Origin: Desulfotignum sp.
GTDB taxonomy: Bacteria > Desulfobacterota > Desulfobacteria > Desulfobacterales > Desulfobacteraceae
Length of the DNA: 13,192 nucleotides
Assembly: GCA_011390695.1 (NCBI GenBank)
Contig: JAABRW010000101.1
Span: 1-13,192 of the forward strand
Direction: 5' to 3'
Position numbers and translations under genes: made by a program. The notes beneath the pieces were generated by a model that did not search any database, was not told the DNA's origin, and was given only the letters and a program-made list of their open reading frames with translations. Below, piece by piece: positions 6,153 through 13,192 of this stretch. Within the stretch, counting starts at the first letter, position 1; every line of letters starts with the position of its first letter.

Positions 6153-8102
6153 ATGGGAAAAACAGATACAGCCAGGGGGATTGACAAGCAAAACGCACAG
6201 ACCGCTTCAGATGAAGGTCAGTGTGTTGTGTTTCATCTTTCCGGAGAAGAATTCGGTGTGGATATCAACACGGTCCGGGAAATCGTCCGGCTGCCCGATA
6301 TCACACCCATCCCCAGAAGTCCGGAGTTTGTCTCCGGCATCTGTAATTTACGGGGGAGTGTACTGCCGGTGATAGACACCCGGTGCCGCTTCTCCATGGA
6401 GGCCGGAGAGGTGACGGACCAGACACGGCTGCTGGTGGTGGAAACCAACGGAGTACAAACCAGCCTGCTGGTGGATCATGTCTGTGAGGTTCTGCGCATC
6501 AAACACACCGCCATTGAGCCGCCTCCCGCTGTATGCCGGGGGGTGGAAAGTGAATTTCTGACCGGTGTGGTGAAGATGAACAAGGGAGAGCGGCTGATCA
6601 TGATGCTCAACCTCAATGAACTGATTGCCGTGGATATCGAAAAACCAGACTCACGCAAACAGATCTCCTCAAACCGTAAGGAAGAAATTACAACCGACCA
6701 TTCCGCCTCTGAAGAAGAACAACTGGTCTCCTTTAGGGTAGGTGATGATGAATACGCATTTGACATTGCAAAGGTCAGTGAAATTCTGAAAGTAAACCGC
6801 ATCAGTGCGGTCCCGAATGTGCCCGAATATGTGCTGGGACTGTTTACCATCCGAAACAATCTCATGCCCATTCTGGATATGCGCGGACTGCTGGGAATGC
6901 CCAGTCTTATTGCAGAAATGCATACCCGGCTGGACCGGTTCCTGGCATCGGAGGAAAAATGGATATCCACCCTGGTGAACTCCTTGGAATCGGACAAGAA
7001 ATTTTCAGGCAACCTTGATGCGAAAAAAACAGGTCTTGGGCAGTGGCTGGAGGGGTATAACACCTCCAGTGTGAAACTGGAATTCATTGTCAAGCGGTTA
7101 AAAAGAGAACAGGCGGATGTGTATGCCGCCGGAAGAAAACTGGTGGAATCAGATGCCCGGACAACAGCGGAAAAACTTGATCATAGCAGGGAACAGTTCC
7201 AGGCCCTTTACCAGGTGATGGCCAACACCATCAAAGAATTGAAGGATGGTATCGCTGTCCATATTCGGGAAGACCAGCGTACCATGGTGGTGGAATGTGA
7301 ATCCATGACCATCGGATTCCTGGTGGACTGGGTGGATGAAGTACTGCGTATTCCCCGGTCGGCGATCGACAAAACACCGGCCATGGCAGCCTCGCAGAAA
7401 AAGGAACTGAAAAATGTGGCCAAGTTGGACAATGGAGAACGTCTCATCATGATCATGGATGAATCTTCTCTGGTGTCCGATAAAACCCGCGGCCTGCTGT
7501 CCGATATTCAATCCAAAGCAGATACCGGCAAAGGAAAAGCCAAAAAGGTATCTGCCGGCCAAAAAAGTCTGGATGAGGAGCAGATGGTCACTTTCTCCAT
7601 CAACCATGAAGAATATGGTATCCAGATCATGCAGGTACAGGAAATCAACCGCATTTCAGAAATCACTCATATTCCTCGGGCACCCCATTTCATCGACGGA
7701 ATGACCAATCTAAGGGGAAATGTGATCCCGGTGGTCAATGTCCGGCAGCTGTTCGGTCTTGAGGAAAAACCCGTGGATGACCGCACCCGTATTATCATTG
7801 TGGACATCAATGGCAGCCGTACCGGGCTGCGGGTGGATCAGGTCAATGAGGTGCTTCGTATCTCCAGCCAGGACATCGAAGAAACTCCTGCCATTGTTAC
7901 CAAAGACATATCCAAAAGGCTGATGCAGGGAGTCTGCAAGATTGATAACGGAAAACGGATGATCATGCTGTTGAATATTTCTGAAATCCTCGATCACAAA
8001 GAACTGGAAGACCTCAAGGATGTGACCAGGAAAACACGGGAAACTGAAGATCTGGACAAGGAAATCTATTCTGCAGAAAAAGAACTGGTTATTGCTGAAT
8101 AA
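6153..8102 (+). CDS. cheW: triple-CheW-domain scaffold with a degenerate CZB-like insert
   Basis: A 649-residue coupling protein with three CheW domains at about 23-163, 190-442 and 476-615. Each shows the opening strand, VxEI helix, IPxxPxxxxG turn and the glycine-rich xRG loop: NLRG in domains 1 and 3 (R67, R521), but IRNN in domain 2 (R234, the Gly replaced). Domain 2 is split at its inter-subdomain loop by about 120 helical residues (250-372). Part of this insert resembles a CZB domain: EEKW at 267-270, GLGQWLEGY at 294-302 and REQADVYAAGRKL at 318-330. The four residues that normally bind zinc (His, Cys, His, His) read E, T, Q and Y by my alignment, so it probably cannot bind zinc. CheW links receptor tips to CheA. 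Three domains could bridge several receptors or kinases. GGGAGG lies six bases before the start, 2 bp after the receptor stop, so the two are likely expressed as partners. Confidence 0.93.
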   Translation: MGKTDTARGIDKQNAQTASDEGQCVVFHLSGEEFGVDINTVREIVRLPDITPIPRSPEFVSGICNLRGSVLPVIDTRCRFSMEAGEVTDQTRLLVVETNGVQTSLLVDHVCEVLRIKHTAIEPPPAVCRGVESEFLTGVVKMNKGERLIMMLNLNELIAVDIEKPDSRKQISSNRKEEITTDHSASEEEQLVSFRVGDDEYAFDIAKVSEILKVNRISAVPNVPEYVLGLFTIRNNLMPILDMRGLLGMPSLIAEMHTRLDRFLASEEKWISTLVNSLESDKKFSGNLDAKKTGLGQWLEGYNTSSVKLEFIVKRLKREQADVYAAGRKLVESDARTTAEKLDHSREQFQALYQVMANTIKELKDGIAVHIREDQRTMVVECESMTIGFLVDWVDEVLRIPRSAIDKTPAMAASQKKELKNVAKLDNGERLIMIMDESSLVSDKTRGLLSDIQSKADTGKGKAKKVSAGQKSLDEEQMVTFSINHEEYGIQIMQVQEINRISEITHIPRAPHFIDGMTNLRGNVIPVVNVRQLFGLEEKPVDDRTRIIIVDINGSRTGLRVDQVNEVLRISSQDIEETPAIVTKDISKRLMQGVCKIDNGKRMIMLLNISEILDHKELEDLKDVTRKTRETEDLDKEIYSAEKELVIAE

Positions 8103-8123
8103 CAACATTTTAATATAAAAGCG

Positions 8124-8145
8124 CAGGGGGCAAAACAGCCCCCTG
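8124..8145 (+). other. perfect 8-bp stem-loop just before cheB
   Basis: CAGGGGGC (8124-8131) and GCCCCCTG (8138-8145) pair perfectly around a 6-base AAAACA loop. It sits in the only 55-bp gap between the cheW and cheB genes, 12 bases before the cheB ATG. No T-run follows on the plus strand, so it is not a standard terminator. It may be an RNA processing or stability element, or control cheB translation, because cheB has no Shine-Dalgarno in the 12 bases next to its ATG. On the minus strand it is followed by TTTT, but no minus-strand gene needs it. Confidence 0.6.
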
Positions 8146-8157
8146 AAACAAACACCC

Positions 8158-9294
8158 ATGAAACAAATACGTGTACTGATATGTGATGATTCCGCCTTGA
8201 TGCGCCGCTCTTTGACCCGTATCATTGAAGCGGACCGGGATCTTTGTGTAATCGGGACGGCCCGGGATGGGGAGGATGCGGTCGTCAAAGCAAGAGACCT
8301 GCAACCGGATGTGATCACCATGGACATCAACATGCCGGTCTTAGATGGTATTACCGCCCTCCAGTACATCATGGCAGATGAAATTGCACCGGTGATCATG
8401 GTGTCATCTTTAACCCAGGAAGGGGCCACCGCAACATTCGAGGCATTGGCTCTCGGTGCCTTTGATTTTGTAGCAAAACCAGGTGGTACCGTCTCTGCAA
8501 ATCTTGACTCGGTAGCCCGGGAACTGCATGCAAAAATCCACGCCGCGGCAGGATCCGGAACCATGAACCGTCTGTTGAAAAAAAAACAGGGACTTTTTAC
8601 AGAAAAAGCCGCGAAAACAGATGGCAAAAAACCGGCAAGAACACGGCTAAGAGAACGCACAAAACCGGCAAGTACCCCAGTAAAGGCAGCACCTTCCACC
8701 AGGGAGAAAGACCTGCCTGATTTCAAGGCTGTTGCCCTGGGGGTTTCCACCGGAGGTCCCAAAACCCTGTATGATGTACTGCCGCTTCTGCCGCCTGATC
8801 TGAATGCAGCAGTCATGCTGGTACAGCACATGCCGCCCAAGTTCATCACCTCCTTTGCCCAGCGTATCAACCAACACTGCCAAATGCAGTGTGTTGAAGC
8901 CGAAGCCGGCATGGAGGTGGAACCGGGCACCATTTATATTGGAACCGGTGGACTTCACCTGACACTTTTCAAAAAACTGTCAAAGAAAGTTATTATCCGT
9001 ACCCCTGCCCGGCCCGACCATATGTTCATTCCTTCTGTGGATGTCATGATGCAGTCTGTTCTGGAGGTATTCGGTACCCGGACCATAGGCGTTCTGATGA
9101 CCGGTATGGGAGATGACGGAGCGCAAAGCATGGTGGATATCACCCGGGCCGGATGTATCACCATTGCGGAAAATGAGGAAAGTGCCATTGTATTCGGAAT
9201 GCCCAAAGAAGCCATCGAACGGGGTGGCGCCAGGATAGTGGTACCCAGCTGGGATATCGCCGGTGAGATTATCAAGGCGGTCAAATATTCATAA
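8158..9294 (+). CDS. cheB: chemotaxis response regulator methylesterase CheB
   Basis: A 378-residue CheB that demethylates (and may deamidate) receptor glutamates once phosphorylated by CheA. The receiver domain (1-125) has Asp10, Asp11, phosphoacceptor Asp56 (ITMDINMP), Ser83/84 and Lys107 (AKPGG). The methylesterase domain (about 188-378) keeps the triad: Ser197 in GVSTGGP, His224 in VQHMP and Asp320 in MTGMGDDGA. All key residues are present, so it should be active. The linker between them (about 137-187) is longer than in enteric CheB and rich in Lys and Arg. The start ATG lacks a nearby Shine-Dalgarno sequence; a stem-loop lies 12 bases upstream. The only obvious local substrate is the double-hairpin receptor, and its partner methyltransferase CheR is encoded at 12029-12874. 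Confidence 0.97.
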   Translation: MKQIRVLICDDSALMRRSLTRIIEADRDLCVIGTARDGEDAVVKARDLQPDVITMDINMPVLDGITALQYIMADEIAPVIMVSSLTQEGATATFEALALGAFDFVAKPGGTVSANLDSVARELHAKIHAAAGSGTMNRLLKKKQGLFTEKAAKTDGKKPARTRLRERTKPASTPVKAAPSTREKDLPDFKAVALGVSTGGPKTLYDVLPLLPPDLNAAVMLVQHMPPKFITSFAQRINQHCQMQCVEAEAGMEVEPGTIYIGTGGLHLTLFKKLSKKVIIRTPARPDHMFIPSVDVMMQSVLEVFGTRTIGVLMTGMGDDGAQSMVDITRAGCITIAENEESAIVFGMPKEAIERGGARIVVPSWDIAGEIIKAVKYS

Positions 9295-9302
9295 GGAAAA
9301 TC

Positions 9303-10019
9303 ATGACAAGCACCATTGAAAACCTCACACAAAAAGAGCTAGAACGGGTCATTAAATTACTTACCCATGACCTTGAAAAGCTGGTAGTCATCACCGCCAG
9401 GGTTCTGCAAAGGCTTGCGGAGGGAACGCTGGACATGCATACCCCGCAGCACCGATCCCTTGTTATCTCTGCCGGCCAAGGCATGGAACGGGCAAGGCAG
9501 ATGATCACGGACCTCAACGAGGTTATGCTCAACCGGAAACTGCCGGTATGCTTCAGAGAGGTATCTCTCACAGACATACTCACACGGGTAGCAAAAAGAT
9601 TCGCTCCTATGGCGGAAAATGAAGGCATTCGATTTGATACCCAGTATTTTGGTGCCGGAACCATCAGCACAGATCCGGACCTGTTGACCAGGATCATGGA
9701 AAATTACTTATACAACGCCCTTTCCCACACCCAAACCAGCGGCTGGATTCAACTGCGCGCCCGAACGGACAACACCGGCGGATATGACATCTCCGTTGCC
9801 AATTACGGGCCGGTGATTCCCCTGGCCGATATCGGACAGATCTTTGACATGGGGGTACAGCTGGACCTGAAACACAAACACCTCTGGCAGGGCCGTGGCC
9901 TGGGGCTGGCTTTCTGCAAAATGGCTGCCGAAGCAATCCATGCCCGGGTGGATGTGCGGAATCTGGGTGATCACACCGGGGTAATATTTTACTGCCAGAA
10001 AGGAGACCTTTCACAATGA
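9303..10019 (+). CDS. small soluble histidine kinase
   Basis: A 238-residue protein with a HisKA-like helical region and an HATPase_c domain, with no sensor or membrane segment. The H box reads THDLEKLVV, so His22 is the likely phosphorylation site. The N box is MENYLYNALSHT (132-143), the G1 region reads VANYGPVIP (165-173), the F box is QIFDMG, and the G2 box is GRGLGLAFCK (197-206). It is a genuine two-component kinase shape, distinct from CheA, which has an Hpt domain and a CheW-like domain. Input may come through protein contacts. Likely receivers are the neighbouring CheV-type protein, CheB or the CheY-like protein at the end of the window; the pairing is inferred. AAGGAAAA precedes the ATG, 8 bp after the cheB stop, and the downstream gene overlaps its stop by 4 bp. 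Its kinase activity needs an assay. Confidence 0.88.
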   Translation: MTSTIENLTQKELERVIKLLTHDLEKLVVITARVLQRLAEGTLDMHTPQHRSLVISAGQGMERARQMITDLNEVMLNRKLPVCFREVSLTDILTRVAKRFAPMAENEGIRFDTQYFGAGTISTDPDLLTRIMENYLYNALSHTQTSGWIQLRARTDNTGGYDISVANYGPVIPLADIGQIFDMGVQLDLKHKHLWQGRGLGLAFCKMAAEAIHARVDVRNLGDHTGVIFYCQKGDLSQ

Positions 10020-10942
10020 GCGGATTCAAAGACCCGGATGCCTATCTGAAAAGCGGATCCAATGAATTGAAAATACTGGAATATGTTATCGGAGACCTGC
10101 ACCTTGGCATCAATATTCTGAAGGTAAGCCGGATTCTGGATCTACCGGAAAGACTGACAAAGCCAGGGGCCACAGCACACCCTTCGGTTGCGGGACTTTT
10201 TGAGGACCACAATGCCATTGTTCCTCTGGTGGATCTGGGCCAGATTCTGGGAATCCCGTCACAAAACCGCAAAACCCGGATCATTATCACGGAATTTTTC
10301 GATGAAATAACCGGATTACTGGTGGACCGGGTGGAACAGGTACATACACTGTCCTGGGAACAGGTGATAGGTGCTGAAGAAATCCTCTGGACCCTGGATA
10401 ATCCCTATGTGATCGGCGTGGCCCGGCCCGAGGAATCACACAATGTGCTGCTCATCGATTATGAAAAAATCGTACTGGAACTGGCACCTGAATTAAAGCA
10501 TCGAAGAGGTAACAAAAACCCGGCAGGTAACAGGCCGGACAATGACAGCACTACCCCTGCCCGGGGCGATGGCCTTACGATCCTTGTTGCCGAAGATTCC
10601 ACTCCGGTGCGGCAGATGCTCAGATTTGAGCTGGAAAACATCGGATTCACGGTACTGGAGGCCAGAGATGGTGAACAGGCAGTGACACTGTTCGATGACC
10701 ATGACACCATTGACATGGTCATTGCAGATGTGGAAATGCCCAGAAAAGACGGCCTGGCACTTTTGGGGCACATCCGGCAGCATTCTGCCAGGCAAAGCAC
10801 CCCGGTACTGATCTATTCTTCCATCGGTGATATCGGCATGAAAGAGCGGGCAAAGGTCATGAAAGCCAATGGCCACATCACAAAGCTTGAAATTGATACC
10901 CTGCTTACAGAGATTGAAAAGTTGATAAAAACAAAGGAGTAA
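10016..10942 (+). CDS. cheV: CheV-type protein: CheW domain fused to receiver
   Basis: A 308-residue CheV-like coupling protein. Residues about 15-155 are a CheW domain (EYVIGDLHLGINILKVSRIL, AGLFEDHNAIVPLVDL, LLVDRVEQV). A short polar linker with RRGNKNPAG follows. Residues about 186-305 are a complete receiver, with Glu193/Asp194, phosphoacceptor Asp238 (IADVEMP), Ser268/269 and Lys290. The conserved receiver residues suggest phosphorylation could modulate its coupling role, as in classical CheV adaptation. The ATG overlaps the kinase stop (ATGA), and AAAGGAGA lies upstream, so it is tightly coupled to that kinase gene. It is a candidate direct target of that kinase or of CheA. The first domain lacks the usual NLRG loop; it reads GLFEDHNAIVPL, so its binding interface may differ. 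Confidence 0.92.
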   Translation: MSGFKDPDAYLKSGSNELKILEYVIGDLHLGINILKVSRILDLPERLTKPGATAHPSVAGLFEDHNAIVPLVDLGQILGIPSQNRKTRIIITEFFDEITGLLVDRVEQVHTLSWEQVIGAEEILWTLDNPYVIGVARPEESHNVLLIDYEKIVLELAPELKHRRGNKNPAGNRPDNDSTTPARGDGLTILVAEDSTPVRQMLRFELENIGFTVLEARDGEQAVTLFDDHDTIDMVIADVEMPRKDGLALLGHIRQHSARQSTPVLIYSSIGDIGMKERAKVMKANGHITKLEIDTLLTEIEKLIKTKE

Positions 10943-10946
10943 ACAA

Positions 10947-12014
10947 ATGGCGGCCTTATCTGAGGGGTTACTACACAATGAGGAATCGGAACGTCTCTAT
11001 GCGGTGCAGGACATTCTTGCCCTGGATGACGGGATGGAACAGTATGCAGAACCCCTTGTCAGACAACTGGGAATGGAGACATCACAGGCTGTCAGAGACA
11101 GCATTGTATTTGCCCTGAAACGGATGGCCTGCACCCATATTTTCCCGATGGTTTTTGAACTGTTCCAGAGTGGGGACGCCTATCTGCGCAATGCCGCTGC
11201 CGGTATTTTCAGCACCAAGGAAACAGAGGGGGTGGCCTTTCTCACCTCGAAGCTGGACCATGCAGACCGGGAAGTAAGAAAATTGATACTGGATGCCCTG
11301 TTTCAGATCGGTTCCCGTGATGCCGTCCTGGCCATACGGGCCGGACTTCAGGATCCGTCCATCAATGTCCGCATAACGGCTGTGGAATATCTGGGACAAC
11401 TCAATGACAAAGACAGCCTGCCGGATGTATTCAGCATGCTGGCCCATGAAACAGATCCCATGCTGATCACTTCAGCCCTGGAAACCGTGCTGCAGATCGG
11501 GGATGAAACCGCTCTGCAGGAAACCATCCGATTCCTCAACCATAATGATGATATCCTGAAGGTACACCCTGTTTTTTTGCCGGAACTGATCAAACTCATA
11601 GCAAAAAGCGGCACCCTTGAGCATCTGCTGGAAATTATCTCGTTGTTGAACGGCCGGCTCACTTATGCAAAGGACATTGTCATGGCTTTGGGTGAAGCCC
11701 GGACACGCCATAAAGATATCCTGTGTCATCCTGAAATTATCCACCGACTCATCCGGATCGTCAAGGAAAAAGAGGCAAACCAGAATATCCGGTATGCGGC
11801 TGCCGAATTATTGCTGGCTGACATATCATGCCATGACAGGAAGGTTCTTCTCGAACTCGGAGAAACACTTGTCCAGGAACCGGCTATGGTCCATGCGGGG
11901 ATCCATTTTCTCGGAAAATCAGAAACAAAACAAGGGAGGCAGACCATCCAGACAATCTTGGCAAAAACAAAGGATTATTCCCTTAACGATCTGTGCAGGG
12001 CATATATACAATAA
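10947..12014 (+). CDS. HEAT-repeat protein
   Basis: A 355-residue, all-helical soluble protein made of HEAT-like repeats (about 30-40 residues each). Typical units are seen around AVRDSIVFALKRMA (48-61), DAYLRNAAAGIFSTKETEG (77-95), DREVRKLILDALFQIGSRDA (107-126), DPSINVRITAVEYLGQLNDKDSL (136-158) and MLITSALETVLQIGDETAL (172-190). Later repeats (about 205-350) are less regular but keep the pattern, for example QNIRYAAAELLLADIS. HEAT repeats build a protein-binding solenoid, so it may scaffold array parts or bind CheR or CheV, but no partner can be read from the sequence. AAAGGAG lies upstream and the start is 4 bp after the cheV-type stop. The stop is 15 bp before the chosen cheR start. Confidence 0.88.
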   Translation: MAALSEGLLHNEESERLYAVQDILALDDGMEQYAEPLVRQLGMETSQAVRDSIVFALKRMACTHIFPMVFELFQSGDAYLRNAAAGIFSTKETEGVAFLTSKLDHADREVRKLILDALFQIGSRDAVLAIRAGLQDPSINVRITAVEYLGQLNDKDSLPDVFSMLAHETDPMLITSALETVLQIGDETALQETIRFLNHNDDILKVHPVFLPELIKLIAKSGTLEHLLEIISLLNGRLTYAKDIVMALGEARTRHKDILCHPEIIHRLIRIVKEKEANQNIRYAAAELLLADISCHDRKVLLELGETLVQEPAMVHAGIHFLGKSETKQGRQTIQTILAKTKDYSLNDLCRAYIQ

Positions 12015-12028
12015 GGGTGATGCCTGAT

Positions 12029-12874
12029 ATGCAGAACAAAAAACCTTCGTCCATGACCATGCATGAATTTGAGGTATTGACCGGTTTTATCTACCGGAAA
12101 ACCGGTATCAGGATGGAATCCCAGAAACTGTATTTTCTCAGTGCCCGCGTGAGCAAGCGCATGGAAGCACTCGCGGCTGAATCAGTGACTGATTACACCC
12201 GGATTCTCAGGTTCGGAGACCCGGAAGGAACGGAATTTCAACATCTTGTGAACCTGCTGACAGTCAATGAAACCTATTTTTTCCGGGATTTTCCGCAACT
12301 TCAGGCCTTTGCAGAACACTGCCTGCTGGACATGGTCGTGGCAAAAGAAAAAGCCAATGATCGAAAATTACGCATCTGGTCCGCCCCCTGTTCCAGTGGC
12401 GAAGAGCCCTATACCCTGGCCATTATCCTCCACGCCATGCTGGACAATATTGACCAGTGGGACATCAAGGTGATTGCCAGCGATATAGACCAGAACATAC
12501 TCTCCCAAGCCCGGAACGCCACCTATGATCAGCGCCGCCTCCGGGATGTGCCCCCCGAATATCTTTCCCGGTTTTTCAGCAGACAGGGCAGCCGTTACAA
12601 GGTCAATCCCGATATCCGGAAAATGGTCACATTTGACCATGTAAACCTGTCTGACCATACTGCCATCCGAAACAGAGTGGGGTTTGATTTTATTTTCTGC
12701 AGAAACCTTTTGATCTATTTTGATGAGGTGTCAAGAAAAAACCTGGTGGAGCAATTTTACATTGCCCTGAATCCAGGGGGGCACATTTTCCTGGGTTCCA
12801 GTGAATCCATTGCCCGCATTTCCACAGCCTTTCGCGTTAAACGGCAAGGTGGTTATTTTGTGTATTTCAAATGA
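12029..12874 (+). CDS. cheR: chemotaxis receptor methyltransferase CheR
   Basis: A 281-residue CheR that transfers methyl groups from S-adenosylmethionine to receptor glutamates. An N-terminal helical domain contains FEVLTGFIYRKTGIRM and KRMEAL. The catalytic domain shows NETYFFRD (80-87), the SAM loop WSAPCSSGEEPYTLA (117-131), ASDID (150-154), FDFIFCRNLLIYF (219-231) and the end motif FLGSSES. All motifs look intact. The start is ambiguous: GTG 11993, ATG 12020 and ATG 12029 share the frame. I chose 12029 because AAGGG lies about 10 bases upstream, while it is too close to 12020. With CheB at 8158-9294 it completes the adaptation pair. The only receptor in the window lacks a CheR-docking pentapeptide, so CheR must find it directly, or through an adaptor such as the HEAT protein. 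That last point is speculative. Confidence 0.96.
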   Translation: MQNKKPSSMTMHEFEVLTGFIYRKTGIRMESQKLYFLSARVSKRMEALAAESVTDYTRILRFGDPEGTEFQHLVNLLTVNETYFFRDFPQLQAFAEHCLLDMVVAKEKANDRKLRIWSAPCSSGEEPYTLAIILHAMLDNIDQWDIKVIASDIDQNILSQARNATYDQRRLRDVPPEYLSRFFSRQGSRYKVNPDIRKMVTFDHVNLSDHTAIRNRVGFDFIFCRNLLIYFDEVSRKNLVEQFYIALNPGGHIFLGSSESIARISTAFRVKRQGGYFVYFK

Positions 12875-12891
12875 AACAAGGAAGGTCACTT

Positions 12892-13192
12892 ATGAAAAAA
12901 GTACTTGTTGTTGATGATTCTCCGGTCGTCCGCAGCTTTCACATGAATATTCTTAAAATCGAAGGATTTGTAGCCGAAGGGGCTAACGACGGTATCGAAG
13001 CCATGGAAAAGGCCCTCCATCATCGGTATGACTTAATTTTATGTGATATCAACATGCCCAATATGGACGGACTGACCTTTATCCGGGAATTTCGTCTACA
13101 GGAGCCGGATGGACCACCGGTGATAATTCTCACTACCCAGGAAGAAGAGATCAACAGGAAAAAAGGCTATGCTTCCGGTGCCAATCTTTACC
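12892..13192 (+). CDS. cheY: CheY-like single-domain receiver, N-terminal part (3' truncated by window)
   Basis: The frame starts at ATG 12892 with AAGGAAGG upstream, 17 bp after the cheR stop, and remains open to the window end (100 codons). It reads MKKVLVVDDSPVVRSF, with Asp8/Asp9, phosphoacceptor Asp52 in LCDINMPNMDG, and Thr81/Thr82. The conserved Lys would lie just past the edge. The fold up to that point is a standard CheY receiver. Since only about 100 residues are visible, a longer protein with an output domain cannot be excluded. It is the likely diffusible output or phosphate sink of the system. Confidence 0.93.
   Translation, partial: MKKVLVVDDSPVVRSFHMNILKIEGFVAEGANDGIEAMEKALHHRYDLILCDINMPNMDGLTFIREFRLQEPDGPPVIILTTQEEEINRKKGYASGANLY

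Noticed and set aside
8124..8145. The GC-rich stem-loop before cheB as an intrinsic terminator ending the operon.
   Set aside because: No U-run follows on the plus strand and the downstream genes continue the same pathway at close spacing.
7710..8933. A 407-codon minus-strand open frame across the end of the CheW gene and cheB.
   Set aside because: It runs opposite two clearly identified genes with conserved motifs and has low-complexity composition, so it is a shadow frame.
9795..9821. The G1 box of the histidine kinase reads NYGPVIP, with Asn in place of the usual Asp, suggesting a dead kinase.
   Set aside because: To my knowledge an N-x-G-P version occurs in many histidine kinases, and the N box, F box and G2 box are intact, so inactivity is not supported.

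Overview
The window is one long, tightly packed plus-strand gene cluster for a cytoplasmic chemosensory (che-type) system. Upstream of it lies the end of a sigma-54 activator gene. The architecture (NtrC-family activator, several CheW-like and receiver proteins, Hsp70-like and HEAT-repeat partners) and the moderate GC content suggest a delta-proteobacterium (Desulfobacterota, perhaps Desulfobacteraceae-like). That assignment is an inference from gene style, not a database match.

Layout. Bases 1-437 hold the C-terminus of an NtrC-type enhancer-binding protein. Bases 438-731 are non-coding and contain a block of GGGAA/TTCCC palindromes (463-537) and a candidate sigma-54 promoter (661-676). The cluster then runs without long gaps: a degenerate receiver-like protein (732-1208), a ParA/Soj ATPase (1205-2011), a small TPR protein (2004-2447), a lidless Hsp70 (2507-4138), and a soluble chemoreceptor with two complete signalling hairpins (4204-6150). 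These are followed by a triple-CheW protein with a degenerate CZB-like insert (6153-8102), CheB (8158-9294), a small soluble histidine kinase (9303-10019), a CheV-type CheW-receiver protein (10016-10942), a HEAT-repeat protein (10947-12014), CheR (12029-12874) and a CheY-like receiver cut by the window end (12892 onward). Most junctions overlap or are shorter than 20 bp, so the genes are probably co-transcribed. No CheA is visible; I expect it downstream.

How the parts may work together. The receptor has no membrane segment and no recognisable ligand domain, so input is probably cytoplasmic. Its two signalling tips resemble the concept of the Vibrio cholerae double-signalling receptor DosM, which stabilises cytoplasmic arrays between two CheA/CheW layers. 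The triple-CheW protein could be the matching baseplate scaffold. ParA, with a TPR partner and a basic receptor N-terminus, could place or partition the array on the nucleoid, as PpfA/TlpT do in Rhodobacter sphaeroides. CheR and CheB would adapt the receptor, and methylation-site consensus is concentrated in the first hairpin only. Hsp70 and HEAT proteins are unusual members and may serve assembly or scaffolding. The NtrC-type activator plus palindromes plus sigma-54 promoter form a plausible dedicated control circuit.

The combination ParA + TPR + lidless Hsp70 + double-tip receptor + CheW-CZB-CheW + HEAT is the most interesting aspect. I do not know a characterised system with this full set, but I could not search for one.
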